DNA of 64,000 bases from Streptomyces sp. ML-6 (GTDB lineage Bacteria; Actinomycetota; Actinomycetes; Streptomycetales; Streptomycetaceae). Positions 26,229 through 36,897 of this stretch are shown piece after piece; the stretch's first letter is position 1, and each line of letters begins with the position of its first letter. The stretch is from NCBI RefSeq assembly GCF_030116705.1, contig NZ_JAOTIK010000001.1, forward strand, positions 1,240,001 to 1,304,000, written 5' to 3'. A model generated the notes under the pieces. That model searched no databases and was not told the DNA's origin. It was given only the letters and a program-made list of their open reading frames with translations. Made by a program: the position numbers and the translations under genes.

Positions 26229-26900
26229 GTGGCTATCCGCGTCCTACTGGTCGACGATCAACCGCTGCTGCGCACCGGCTTCCGGATGATCCTGGAGGCG
26301 GAGGGGGATCTCGCGGTGGTGGGCGAGGCCGGTGACGGCCTCCAGGCGCTCGACCAGGTGCGGGCGCTGCAGCCCGATGTGGTGCTGATGGACATCCGCA
26401 TGCCGCGGATGGACGGCGTGGAGGCGACGCGTCAGATCACCGGTCCCGGCCGGGACGGTCCGGCGAAGGTGCTGGTGCTGACCACGTTCGACCTCGACGA
26501 GTACGTGGTGGAGGCGTTGCGCGCGGGTGCCAGCGGCTTCCTGCTGAAGGACGCCCCGGCCAATGAGCTGGTGCAGGCCATCCGGGTGGTCGCGGCGGGC
26601 GAGGCGATGCTGGCCCCGAGCATCACCCGCAGGCTGCTCGACAAGTACGCGGACCACCTGCCGTCCGGCGAGGATCCCGTGCCCGACACGCTGCACACGC
26701 TGACCGACCGCGAGGTCGAGGTGCTGAAGCTGGTGGCCCGTGGTCTGTCGAACGCGGAGATCGCCGCGGATCTGTTCGTCAGCGAGACGACGGTGAAGAC
26801 GCACGTCGGGCACGTGCTGACCAAGCTCGGGCTGCGCGACCGGGTGCAGGCGGCCGTGTACGCGTACGAGAGCGGTCTGGTGCGCCCCGGCGCCCAGTGA
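26229..26900 (+). CDS. NarL/FixJ-family response regulator
   Basis: A 223-residue regulator with an N-terminal receiver domain (VLLVDDQP, phosphorylation Asp55 in VVLMDIRMPRMDG, the T/K pair in VLVLTTFD and FLLKDAP) and a C-terminal LuxR-type helix-turn-helix (LTDREVEVLKLVARGLSNAE, about 155-215). GTG at 26229 with GAAGGAGA just upstream. It begins 10 bases after the nuclease gene, so the two are probably cotranscribed. No histidine kinase is encoded nearby, so it is an orphan regulator. Confidence 0.94.
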   Translation: MAIRVLLVDDQPLLRTGFRMILEAEGDLAVVGEAGDGLQALDQVRALQPDVVLMDIRMPRMDGVEATRQITGPGRDGPAKVLVLTTFDLDEYVVEALRAGASGFLLKDAPANELVQAIRVVAAGEAMLAPSITRRLLDKYADHLPSGEDPVPDTLHTLTDREVEVLKLVARGLSNAEIAADLFVSETTVKTHVGHVLTKLGLRDRVQAAVYAYESGLVRPGAQ

Positions 26901-26940
26901 GGGCCTCGGGCGGGCGCGGGGCCGACCGGGCGGTGACGTG

Positions 26941-26981
26941 CCCGCCGCCCGGACGCCGTCGTGGGGTGTCCGGGCGGCGGG
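26941..26981. terminator. stem-loop between convergent regulator and SBP genes
   Basis: A perfect 14-base stem (CCCGCCGCCCGGAC at 26941-26954 and its complement at 26968-26981) with a 13-base loop, placed between the two convergent stop codons. Confidence 0.75.
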
Positions 26982-26985
26982 GCGG

Positions 26986-28584
26986 TCAGCCGGCTCTTTC
27001 CTGCAGTTCCCAGAGCTGGAGTTCGCCGGAGGAGTTGAGCGCCCATTCGACCCCGGTGAGGCCGTCGTGGGAGGCGGCGTACTGCTTGCCCTGCCAGATC
27101 GGCAGTACGGGGACGTCGGTGGCGACGAGGTCCTGGAGTTCCTCGAAGGTTTCCGCCGCGGCGCTGCGGTCGGCCACGCGCCGGGACTCCGGGATGAGCT
27201 TCTTCTGCGCCAGGGTCGACTTGTAGGGCGAGTTGAGGAAGTTGTTCTTGTCGAGGAACGGCGCCGTGTAGTTGTCCGGGTCCGGGAAGTCGGGGAACCA
27301 CCCCATGCCGTAGACGGCGTAGTCGCCGCGCACCTGGGCGGGGCGGAACTTCGCCCAGGGGGTGCCCTTGACGGTGACGTCGAACAGGCCGGTGTCGTCG
27401 AGCTGCTTCTTCAGCATCCGGAACTCCTCGGCCGTCCCGGTGCCGAAGTGGTCGGTCGTGTAGTGCAGGGTGAGCTTCACCGGGGTGTCGATGTCTCCGG
27501 CCCGCAGGATCTTCTCCGCCTTGGCGGTGCTGGGCTCGCCGTACTTGTTGTAGAACGAGTTGGCGTGTCCGGCGATGCTGGACGGGATCAGTGAGTACAG
27601 CGGATCGGCCGTGGCGCCGTACACCTCGCTCGCGATCTCGCCGCGGTCGACGACCTGCGCCATGGCCTGGCGGACCGCCCTGCTCTTCACGGTCTCGTCG
27701 TCGGTGTCGAAGCCGAGGTAGCGGATGGCGAGCCCCGGCATCTCGGTGATCTTGACGCCCTCCTCCGGCTCCTCCAGCATCCGCTGGGCCTGTTCGGGCG
27801 TCATGGTGCGGGTCATCATGTCGATCTTCTTGCTGTCGAAGGCCTTCTCCATCGCCTTCGCGTCGGGGAGGAGGTCCAGCTCGACCTCCTCGTTCCGCAC
27901 CTTCAGGTCTCCCCTGTAGAGGGGGTTCCTGGTGAAGACGACCTTGACGACCTCGCCGTGCTCGACCTCCGGTCTCATGGTGTACGGGCCGGAGCCGTTC
28001 ACCTGGAACCCGGTCCGCGCGGACTTCGCGTCGTACTCGGTCCGCGACACGATCCCCGCGACGGGGGTGGAGAGCTTGTACGGGAACGTGGCGTCCGGCG
28101 TACGGAGGTGGAAGACGACCTCCCGCTCGTTCGGCGTCTCGACCGTGTCGATGTTGGCGAGCAGGGCTCCGGGCCCGTTGGGGGTGTCGATGCGGATGAC
28201 CCGGTCGATGGAGTACTTCACGTCGTCGGACGTGATCCTCCTGCCGTTGGTGAACTTGAGGTCGTTGCGCAGTTCGCAGCGGTAGCTCTCGTTCTGGGTG
28301 TCCGTGAAGGAGCAGCTCTCGGCCGCCTCGGGCACCGGCAGGCCACCGCCGCGCGGCACGTGCATCAGGGTCTGCACGGTCTGCCGGAGAACGTTCCACG
28401 CGCCGGCCTCGTAGGCGACGGCGGGGTCGAACGGTGCGGGGTTGTCCTTCGAGGCGACGAACTGGTCCGTGGTGCCGACGACGACGGCGTCCCCGCCGCC
28501 GCCCCCGCCCGACGCGCCGCAGGCGGCGAGTACGGGTGCGAGCAGGCCGACTACGGCCGGCAGCACCAGAGTCTTGCGGTTCAT
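26986..28584 (-). CDS. peptide-type ABC transporter substrate-binding lipoprotein
   Basis: A 532-residue solute-binding protein of family 5 (DppA/OppA type), attached to the membrane by lipid. The signal peptide ends at lipobox LAAC (Cys22) and is followed by a Gly-rich linker. Typical pieces are FTNGRRITSDDVKYSIDRVI and VRQAMAQVVDRGEIASEVYG. It should bind oligopeptides or a similar ligand, but no permease or ATPase gene is adjacent, so it either serves a remote transporter or acts as a sensor. ATG at 28584 with GGGAGAG about 10 bases upstream. Confidence 0.93.
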   Translation of the reverse strand: MNRKTLVLPAVVGLLAPVLAACGASGGGGGGDAVVVGTTDQFVASKDNPAPFDPAVAYEAGAWNVLRQTVQTLMHVPRGGGLPVPEAAESCSFTDTQNESYRCELRNDLKFTNGRRITSDDVKYSIDRVIRIDTPNGPGALLANIDTVETPNEREVVFHLRTPDATFPYKLSTPVAGIVSRTEYDAKSARTGFQVNGSGPYTMRPEVEHGEVVKVVFTRNPLYRGDLKVRNEEVELDLLPDAKAMEKAFDSKKIDMMTRTMTPEQAQRMLEEPEEGVKITEMPGLAIRYLGFDTDDETVKSRAVRQAMAQVVDRGEIASEVYGATADPLYSLIPSSIAGHANSFYNKYGEPSTAKAEKILRAGDIDTPVKLTLHYTTDHFGTGTAEEFRMLKKQLDDTGLFDVTVKGTPWAKFRPAQVRGDYAVYGMGWFPDFPDPDNYTAPFLDKNNFLNSPYKSTLAQKKLIPESRRVADRSAAAETFEELQDLVATDVPVLPIWQGKQYAASHDGLTGVEWALNSSGELQLWELQERAG

Positions 28585-28945
28585 CTTGGACGCTCTCCCT
28601 CATCCCGGTATCGAGAGAGCGACATTAGTAGGCACTTTCGGCAATGCCGCACGGGGAAGTTCCGCCATGCGATCGGACGGCCGAGGGAATAACCACGCAC
28701 CGTTTCCCCGTGCCCGGAAGGCTTCGTTCGAACCGTCAGCAATCGGGACTTTTCACCACCGCAAAACGGGCACCCAGGTGGATCCTGAACAATTTTCAGG
28801 ATTTATCGAGTGACAAAGCTCACGCTTTCCTGTATTTGCAATCCCGGTCGCGCGCACACCCCCGCACACGTACGCGCGACAGAAAGCACACACTCCTCAC
28901 CGAGAGCTTTTCCTTTTATTCACAGAAACACCCTCGGTGTGCGAA
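28585..28945. other. 361-base non-coding gap, less GC-rich than average
   Basis: The gap lies between the HAD phosphatase (3' end) and the substrate-binding protein (5' end). It must hold the promoter of the latter, but no convincing -35/-10 pair was found (a weak TAATGT -10 is near 28622). It contains a perfect 8-base hairpin at 28782-28802. No ORF with Streptomyces codon bias is seen. Confidence 0.6.
28782..28802. terminator. AT-rich hairpin in the 28585-28945 gap
   Basis: ATCCTGAA (28782-28789), a 5-base loop and TTCAGGAT (28795-28802) form a perfect stem followed by TTAT on the plus strand. It lies 143 bases past the HAD stop, so it could be a late terminator or an operator. Confidence 0.35.
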
Positions 28946-29647
28946 TCACTGGATTCCCGTGACCAGTTCCCGGAGGAAGGCGAGGTCGACCTCCTCCAGC
29001 GAGCCCACGACCACCCGGCCGGACGCGGGGGCGATGGGGGCGACGGACGGCACTGCGACCACCCGGCAGCCGGCGGCCTCCGCGGCGGCGACACCGGTCG
29101 CGGTGTCCTCGATGACGGCGCAGCGCTCGGGGGCGGCGCCGAAGCCGGAGGCGGCGGTGAGGTAGGGCTCCGGGTGCGGTTTCGTGCGGGAGACCTCGTC
29201 GCCCGCGACGGTGAGGGCGAAGTGGTGGTGCCCCACCGAGTCCAGCACCCGGTCGATGATCCGCCGGTGCGAGGCGGAGACCAGGGCGGTGGGGACCTCA
29301 TGCCTGGCCAGTTCGTCCAGGAGCCGGGCCGCGCCCGGCATCAGCGGCACGCCCCGGCCGATGCGCTTCTCGAAGCGGTCGTTGAGCAGCACGGTGAGTT
29401 CGTCGAGGGTGACGTCCGCGCCGGTGACATCGATGAGGTAACCGGCGCTGCGGGTCATCGGCCCGCCGACCACCACGTCCCGCCATGCCTCGTCGAGCCG
29501 GTGCCCGAGTTCGGCGAAGACCTCCACCTCGGTCTCCCACCAGAAGCCCTCGGTGTCGACGAGGGTGCCGTCCATGTCGAGCAGAACGGCCTGGAGCGCG
29601 GCACCTTCGGCCGTGCGGGTCAAGGACGCGGGGACCGTACTGGTCAT
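28946..29647 (-). CDS. HAD-family phosphatase
   Basis: A 233-residue haloacid-dehalogenase hydrolase of the beta-phosphoglucomutase/phosphatase type. VLLDMDGTLVDTEG near residue 20 holds the nucleophile and acid Asp pair, VSASHR supplies the motif-II Ser, Lys in SRTKPHPEPYL is motif III, and VIEDTATGVAAAEAAG holds motif IV. The cap domain lies between about residues 35 and 90. It follows metH by 116 bases on the same strand, with a 10-base hairpin in between, so coupling to methionine metabolism is possible but not shown. Confidence 0.92.
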   Translation of the reverse strand: MTSTVPASLTRTAEGAALQAVLLDMDGTLVDTEGFWWETEVEVFAELGHRLDEAWRDVVVGGPMTRSAGYLIDVTGADVTLDELTVLLNDRFEKRIGRGVPLMPGAARLLDELARHEVPTALVSASHRRIIDRVLDSVGHHHFALTVAGDEVSRTKPHPEPYLTAASGFGAAPERCAVIEDTATGVAAAEAAGCRVVAVPSVAPIAPASGRVVVGSLEEVDLAFLRELVTGIQ

Positions 29648-29671
29648 CGGCACACCTCCGTGAGGGACGAG

Positions 29672-29709
29672 AGGCCGGTCGCCTCTCCCGTGGAAAGGAC
29701 GACCGGCCT
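29672..29709 (-). terminator. hairpin between metH and the HAD gene
   Basis: AGGCCGGTCG at 29672-29681 pairs perfectly with 29700-29709 around an 18-base loop. It ends 25 bases before the HAD ATG and may be a terminator or an attenuator. Confidence 0.5.
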
Positions 29710-29763
29710 GCACTGGGCCGACAAGTGTACGACTTGCCCCGCTACCGCGCGTCGAACATCGTC

Positions 29764-32700
29764 TTACCGCGCGTTGAAGTATTTCGCTTCGGGGTGGTGG
29801 ATGACGATGGCGTCGGTGGACTGTTCGGGGTGGAGCTGGAACTCCTCGGAGAGGTGGACCCCGATCCGTTCGGGGCGGAGCAGTTCGGCGATCTTCGCGC
29901 GGTCCTCGAGGTCGGGGCAGGCGCCGTAGCCGAGGGAGAAGCGGGCGCCGCGGTACTTCAGGGCGAACATGTCCTGGACGTCGTCGGGGTCCTCGCCGCC
30001 GAAGCCCAGCTCGGCGCGGACGCGGGCGTGCCAGTACTCGGCGAGGGCTTCGGCGAGCTGGACGGACAGGCCGTGGAGTTCGAGGTAGTCGCGGTAGGAG
30101 TTGGCCTCGAAGAGTTTGGCGGTTTCCTGGCCGATGCGGGAGCCGATGGTGACGACCTGGAGGCCGACGACGTCGGTCTGGCCGGATTCCTCGGGGCGGA
30201 AGAAGTCGGCGAGGCACAGGCGGCGGCCGCGGCGCTGGCGGGGGAAGGTGAAGCGGGTGCGTTCGGAGCCGTCCTCGTGGAGCAGGATGAGGTCGTCGCC
30301 CTTGGAGACGCAGGGGAAGTAGCCGTGGACGACGGCGGCTTCAAGGAGGTTCTCGGTATGGAGCTTGTCGAGCCAGCCGCGCAGGTGGGGGTGGCCCTCG
30401 GTCTCGACCAGTTCCTCGTAGGTGGGTCCGTCGCCGGCGCGGTTCTGCTTCAGTCCCCACTGGCCCTTGAAGAGGGCGCCCTCGTCGAGCCAGGAGGCGT
30501 AGTCCTTGAGCGGGATGCCCTTGACGACCCGGGTGCCCCAGAAGGGGGGTGTGGGGATCGGGTTGTCGACCGCGACGTCCGAGCGCACGTCTCCGGCCGG
30601 CTCCTCCACCTCCAGGACCGCCGTCTCCCGGCGCGGGACGCGGCGCTGCTTCAGCTCCGGCAGGGCGGCGCCGGGCAGGCCGCGTTTGACGGCGACGAGG
30701 GCGTCCATCAGGCGCAGCCCCTCGAAGGCGTCGCGTGCGTAGCGGACTTCGCCTTCGTAGAGTTCGTGGAGGTCCTGTTCGACGTAGGCACGGGTCAGGG
30801 CGGCTCCGCCGAGGATGACGGGGAAGTCGGCGGCGAGTTTGCGCTGGTTGAGCTCTTCCAGGTTCTCCTTCATGATCACGGTGGATTTGACCAGGAGGCC
30901 GGACATGCCGATCACGTCGGCGCGGTGTTCCTCGGCGGCCTCCACGATCGCCGAGACCGGCTGCTTGATGCCGAGGTTGACGACGTTGTAGCCGTTGTTG
31001 GACAGGATGATGTCGACGAGGTTCTTGCCGATGTCGTGGACGTCGCCGCGGACCGTGGCCAGCACGATGGTGCCCTTGCCCTGGTCGTCGGACTTCTCCA
31101 TGTGTGGCTCGAGGTGGGCCACCGCGGTCTTCATCACCTCCGCGGACTGCAGGACGAACGGCAGCTGCATCTGGCCGGAGCCGAACAGCTCGCCGACGAC
31201 CTTCATGCCCTCCAGCAGGGTGTCGTTGACGATCTCCAGCGCCGGGCGGTCCTGCAGGGCCTCATCGAGGTCGGCCTCCAGGCCGTTCTTCTCCCCGTCG
31301 ATGATCCGCCGCTGGAGGCGTTCCTCCAGGGGGAGGGCGGCCAGTTCCTCGGCCTTGCCCGCCTTCATCGACTTCGTGCTGACGCCCTCGAACAGCTCCA
31401 TCAGCCGCTGCAGGGGGTCGTAGCCCTCGGTGCGGCGGTCGTGGATGAGGTCCAGGGCCACTCGCACCTGTTCCTCGTCCAGGCGGGCGATGGGCAGGAT
31501 CTTGGAGGCGTGCACGATCGCGGAGTCCAGCCCGGCCTTGACGCACTCGTCCAGGAAGACCGAGTTCAGCACCACCCGGGCGGCCGGGTTCAGGCCGAAG
31601 GAGATGTTGGACAGGCCCAGCGTGGTCTGCACCTGGGGGTGGCGCTTCTTCAGCTCCCGGATCGCGCCGATGGTGGCGAGACCGTCCTTGCGGGACTCCT
31701 CCTGCCCGGTGCAGATCGTGAAGGTCAGGCAGTCGATCAGGATGTCCGACTCCCGGATCCCCCAGTTCCCCGTCAGGTCCGCGATCAGGCGCTCGGCCAC
31801 GGCGACCTTGTGCTCCACCGTGCGGGCCTGGCCCTCCTCGTCGATCGTCAGCGCCACCAGCGCCGCCCCGTGCTCCGCCGCCAGGCCGGCCACCTGCGCG
31901 AACCGGGACTCGGGCCCGTCGCCGTCCTCGTAGTTCACCGAGTTCAGCACCGCCCGGCCGCCCAGCTTCTCCAGCCCCGCCCTCAGCACCGGCACCTCGG
32001 TCGAGTCCAGCACGATGGGCAGGGTGGAGGCGGTGGCGAACCGCCCGGCCAGCTCCTCCATGTCCGCGACCCCGTCGCGACCCACGTAGTCGACGCACAG
32101 GTCGAGCATGTGCGCGCCCTCACGGATCTGGTCGCGGGCCATCTCCACGCAGTCGTCCCACCGGCCCTCCAGCATCGCCTCGCGGAACTTCTTCGACCCG
32201 TTGGCGTTGGTCCGCTCCCCGATCGCCAGATACGACGTGTCCTGGCGGAACGGCACCGTCTGGTACAGCGAGGCGGCCCCCGGCTCCGGGCGCGGATCGC
32301 GCGCCACGAGCTCGGCGCCCCGCACCCGCTCCACCAGTTGGCGCAGATGCTCCGGCGTCGTCCCGCAGCACCCGCCCACCAGCGACAGCCCGTACTCCCG
32401 CACGAACGTCTCCTGCGCCTCGGCCAGCCCCTCCGGCCCCAGCGGGAAGTGCGCACCGTCCTTCGTCAGCACCGGCAGGCCCGCGTTGGGCATGCACAGC
32501 AGCGGGATACGGGAGTGGCGGGCCAGGTAGCGCAGGTGCTCGCTCATCTCGGCCGGGCCGGTCGAGCAGTTCAGGCCGATCATGTCGATGCCCAGCGGTT
32601 CCAGCGCGGTCAGCGCCGCACCGATCTCCGAGCCCAGCAGCATCGTCCCGGTCGTCTCGAACGCCAGCGAACACAGCACCAGCAGATCGCTGCCCGCCGC

Positions 32701-33276
32701 CTCCATGGCACGCCGCGCGCCCAGCACCGCGGCCTTGGTCTGCAGCAGGTCCTGCGTGGTCTCGATGATCAGCGCGTCCGCACCGCCGGCGATCAGCCCC
32801 TCGGCGTTCTGCTGGAACCCGTCCCGCAGCCTCGCGTACGGGGCGTGGCCCAGCGTCGGCAGCTTCGTGCCCGGCCCCATCGAGCCGAGCACCCACCGCT
32901 GCCGTCCGGTCGAGGCGGTGAACTCGTCGGCGACCTCCCGCGCGATCCGTGCCCCGGCCTGCGACAGCTCGAAGATCCGCTCGGGGATGTCGTACTCCCC
33001 CAGCGCCGAGGCGTTCGCCCCGAAGGTGTTCGTCTCGACGCAGTCCACCCCCGCCGCGAAGTACTCCGCGTGCACCGACCGCACGATGTCCGGCCGCGTC
33101 ACGTTCAGCACCTCGTTGCAGCCCTCGAGCTGCTGGAAGTCCTCCAGCGTCGGGTCCTGCGCCTGCAGCATGGTGCCCATCGCACCGTCCGCCACCACCA
33201 CCCGGGTGGCGAGCGCCTCACGCAGCGCTCCGGCTCGGTTCCTGCTGTCGGCGGAAGGGGTCGGCAACGAGGCCAT
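29764..33276 (-). CDS. metH: cobalamin-dependent methionine synthase
   Basis: A 1170-residue four-module enzyme that makes methionine from homocysteine using methyl-tetrahydrofolate and cobalamin. Order: homocysteine domain (VADGAMGTMLQAQ at the start and the zinc-binding GGCCGTTPEH near residue 310), pterin domain (YLAIGERTNANGSKKFREA and following), cap plus B12 domain (VRGDVHDIGKNLV with the Co-binding His, DxHxxG), and the C-terminal SAM-activation domain. ATG at 33276 (MASLPTPSADS). No cobalamin riboswitch was found upstream. It is divergent from gylR. Confidence 0.97.
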   Translation of the reverse strand: MASLPTPSADSRNRAGALREALATRVVVADGAMGTMLQAQDPTLEDFQQLEGCNEVLNVTRPDIVRSVHAEYFAAGVDCVETNTFGANASALGEYDIPERIFELSQAGARIAREVADEFTASTGRQRWVLGSMGPGTKLPTLGHAPYARLRDGFQQNAEGLIAGGADALIIETTQDLLQTKAAVLGARRAMEAAGSDLLVLCSLAFETTGTMLLGSEIGAALTALEPLGIDMIGLNCSTGPAEMSEHLRYLARHSRIPLLCMPNAGLPVLTKDGAHFPLGPEGLAEAQETFVREYGLSLVGGCCGTTPEHLRQLVERVRGAELVARDPRPEPGAASLYQTVPFRQDTSYLAIGERTNANGSKKFREAMLEGRWDDCVEMARDQIREGAHMLDLCVDYVGRDGVADMEELAGRFATASTLPIVLDSTEVPVLRAGLEKLGGRAVLNSVNYEDGDGPESRFAQVAGLAAEHGAALVALTIDEEGQARTVEHKVAVAERLIADLTGNWGIRESDILIDCLTFTICTGQEESRKDGLATIGAIRELKKRHPQVQTTLGLSNISFGLNPAARVVLNSVFLDECVKAGLDSAIVHASKILPIARLDEEQVRVALDLIHDRRTEGYDPLQRLMELFEGVSTKSMKAGKAEELAALPLEERLQRRIIDGEKNGLEADLDEALQDRPALEIVNDTLLEGMKVVGELFGSGQMQLPFVLQSAEVMKTAVAHLEPHMEKSDDQGKGTIVLATVRGDVHDIGKNLVDIILSNNGYNVVNLGIKQPVSAIVEAAEEHRADVIGMSGLLVKSTVIMKENLEELNQRKLAADFPVILGGAALTRAYVEQDLHELYEGEVRYARDAFEGLRLMDALVAVKRGLPGAALPELKQRRVPRRETAVLEVEEPAGDVRSDVAVDNPIPTPPFWGTRVVKGIPLKDYASWLDEGALFKGQWGLKQNRAGDGPTYEELVETEGHPHLRGWLDKLHTENLLEAAVVHGYFPCVSKGDDLILLHEDGSERTRFTFPRQRRGRRLCLADFFRPEESGQTDVVGLQVVTIGSRIGQETAKLFEANSYRDYLELHGLSVQLAEALAEYWHARVRAELGFGGEDPDDVQDMFALKYRGARFSLGYGACPDLEDRAKIAELLRPERIGVHLSEEFQLHPEQSTDAIVIHHPEAKYFNAR

Positions 33277-33472
33277 GGATGTACTCCCTGGGATGCGACG
33301 GCTGTCGGCTTTGCGGCTTCGGTGGAAGGCGCACCAGGCCAGCCTAGCCCGGCGGCGGCCGGGGTCGTCACTCCGTCCCACGGAGCGGACGGCATGCTGT
33401 GCGGGGCGATGTCCGGATCGGAGTGGCGCCGCGGTTTTCCTCCGCGATCGAGCATGGGTCGGCATCGACCGA

Positions 33473-33493
33473 TAGTGTTCAGCATTGTCGAAC
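33473..33493 (+). promoter_or_regulatory. gylR -10 and GylR operator candidate
   Basis: TAGTGT (33473-33478) fits a -10, and GCATTGTCGAAC (33482-33493) follows at once. The same 12-mer occurs upstream of glpF at 34379-34390. Together with GTTCA on its left it forms an imperfect palindrome, as expected for an IclR-family site. Confidence 0.55.
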
Positions 33494-33515
33494 CGAGGTG
33501 GAGGAGTACGGCGCG

Positions 33516-34280
33516 ATGGCCAAGAACATCCAGTCGCTGGAGCGGGCGGCGGCGATGCTGCGCCTGCTGGCCGGCGGCGAGCGTCGGCTGGGACTGTCCG
33601 ACATCGCCTCTTCGCTGGGCCTGGCCAAGGGCACCGCGCACGGCATCCTGCGCACCCTCCAGCACGAGGGCTTCGTCGAGCAGGACACCGCGTCCGGCCG
33701 GTACCAGCTGGGGGCGGAGCTGCTGCGGCTGGGCAACAGCTATCTGGACGTCCACGAGCTGCGGGCCCGCGCGCTCGTCTGGACGGACGACCTGGCCCGC
33801 TCCAGCGGCGAGAGCGCCTATCTGGGCGTGCTGCACCAGCAGGGCGTCCTCATCGTCCACCATGTCTTCCGCCCCGACGACAGCCGGCAGGTCCTGGAGG
33901 TCGGGGCCATGCAGCCGCTGCACTCCACGGCCCTGGGCAAGGTGCTCTCGGCCTACGACCCGGTGGCGCACACCGAGGCCCTGGAGGCCGAGCGCAAGTC
34001 CTTCACCCCGCGCACCGTCACCGACGCGGAGGAATTCGAGGCGATGCTCGACCTGACCCGGGCCCGGGGCTGGGCGGCCGACGTGGAGGAGACCTGGGAG
34101 GGGGTGGCCGCGGTGGCCGCCCCGATCCACGACCGGCGGCGGATGCCGGTGGGCGCGGTGGCCGTGACCGGTGCGGTGGAGCGGGTCTGCGCGAACGGGG
34201 AGCTGCGCCCCGAGCTGATCGCCGCGGTGCGCGACTGCGCCCGCGCGGTCTCCAGGGACCTGGGCGCCGGACGCTTCTGA
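33516..34280 (+). CDS. gylR: IclR-family regulator GylR
   Basis: A 254-residue IclR-family regulator. The N-terminal winged helix (LSDIASSLGLAKGTAHGILR) is followed by the effector-binding domain (about 75-250). In S. coelicolor the gene at this spot, directly before the glycerol operon, is gylR, a glycerol-3-phosphate-responsive repressor; the location here is identical. The ATG at 33516 has GGAGGAG about 8 bases upstream. The mirrored 12-mer at its own and the glpF promoter indicates autoregulation and operon control. Confidence 0.93.
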   Translation: MAKNIQSLERAAAMLRLLAGGERRLGLSDIASSLGLAKGTAHGILRTLQHEGFVEQDTASGRYQLGAELLRLGNSYLDVHELRARALVWTDDLARSSGESAYLGVLHQQGVLIVHHVFRPDDSRQVLEVGAMQPLHSTALGKVLSAYDPVAHTEALEAERKSFTPRTVTDAEEFEAMLDLTRARGWAADVEETWEGVAAVAAPIHDRRRMPVGAVAVTGAVERVCANGELRPELIAAVRDCARAVSRDLGAGRF

Positions 34281-34358
34281 GCCCGGCCGCGGCGCATCAC
34301 CCGGTAACGATCGAGTTATGGGCCACACAACCCTTGACGCCCGATTCACCTGGGGGAA

Positions 34359-34390
34359 GCATTGCCGTTCACCGGTCGGCATTGTCGAAC
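34359..34390 (+). promoter_or_regulatory. tandem GylR operator candidates before glpF
   Basis: GCATTGCCGTTC (34359-34370) and GCATTGTCGAAC (34379-34390) repeat at a 20-base interval, two helical turns. The second copy is identical to the gylR site. A TATGGT -10 candidate lies at 34410-34415. Confidence 0.55.
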
Positions 34391-34516
34391 AGCTAACGGA
34401 AATAAGCGTTATGGTGTGACAGCGCCAAGGGCCGGAAAACGCCCTCCCACGAGGGCGCGGACCACCGGAGGGACCCGGGGTTCGGCTTCCCTGGACGAAG
34501 GACAAAGGAGTCGCGG

Positions 34517-35308
34517 GTGTCCAGCTCCGACATCTTCATCGGCGAGACCATAGGTACCGCCGTGCTCATCCTGCTCGGCGGCGGTGTCTGTGCCGCCGTC
34601 ACTCTCAAGCACTCCAAGGCCCGGAACGCCGGCTGGCTGGCCATCACCTTCGGGTGGGGTTTCGCGGTGCTGACCGGCGCGTACCTGGCCGGCGGGGTCT
34701 CCGGCGCGCACCTCAACCCGGCGGTCACCCTCGGCCTCGCGATCCAGGGCGGCACCGAGTGGGGCGACGTGCCGCTGTACCTCGCCTCCCAGCTGCTCGG
34801 CGCGATGATCGGCGCGGTGCTGGTCTGGGCGACGTACTACGGGCAGTTCCGGGCGCACCTCACGGATCCGGAGATCGTGGGCGCCCGTACGGGTGAGGAC
34901 GGCATGGTCGACAAGGCCGCCGCCCCGGCCGCGGGCCCGGTCCTGGGCATCTTCTCCACCGGTCCCGAGATCCGGAACGCCGCGCAGAACCTGGTCACCG
35001 AGATCATCGCCACCGTCGTGCTGGTCCTGGCGATCCTCACCCAGGGCCTCAACAATGACGGCAACGGCCTCGGCACGCTCGGCGCCCTGATCACCGCGCT
35101 GCTCGTGGTGGGCATCGGTCTCTCGCTCGGCGGCCCGACGGGGTACGCGATCAACCCGGTCCGCGACCTCGGTCCGCGTATCGTGCACGCGCTGCTGCCG
35201 CTGCCGAACAAGGGCGGTTCCGACTGGGGCTACGCCTGGGTACCGATCGTCGGACCGCTGATCGGCGGCGCGATCGCGGGCGGGCTCTACAACGTCGCCT
35301 TCGCCTGA
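34517..35308 (+). CDS. glpF: glycerol facilitator (MIP/aquaporin family)
   Basis: A 263-residue major-intrinsic protein with six membrane helices. The two NPA-like loops are [14 protein letters not shown] (near 65-78) and [14 protein letters not shown] (near 211-224); the second has Asp and Arg after NP, typical for glycerol channels. It lets glycerol enter by diffusion. The start is the GTG at 34517 with AAAGGAG upstream. In S. coelicolor this is gylC. glpK follows after 57 bases. Confidence 0.95.
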   Translation: MSSSDIFIGETIGTAVLILLGGGVCAAVTLKHSKARNAGWLAITFGWGFAVLTGAYLAGGVSGAHLNPAVTLGLAIQGGTEWGDVPLYLASQLLGAMIGAVLVWATYYGQFRAHLTDPEIVGARTGEDGMVDKAAAPAAGPVLGIFSTGPEIRNAAQNLVTEIIATVVLVLAILTQGLNNDGNGLGTLGALITALLVVGIGLSLGGPTGYAINPVRDLGPRIVHALLPLPNKGGSDWGYAWVPIVGPLIGGAIAGGLYNVAFA

Positions 35309-35365
35309 GCCGCGGCGCCCAGAGCCGTCCCCCCAAGAGACCACACAGACTTCCGGGAGCACACC

Positions 35366-36892
<1,527 letters not shown>

Positions 36893-36897
36893 TCGAC

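Noticed and set aside
33277..33515. Cobalamin or SAM riboswitch before metH
   Set aside because: No B12-box-like or SAM-riboswitch core was found on the minus strand upstream of the ATG at 33276.
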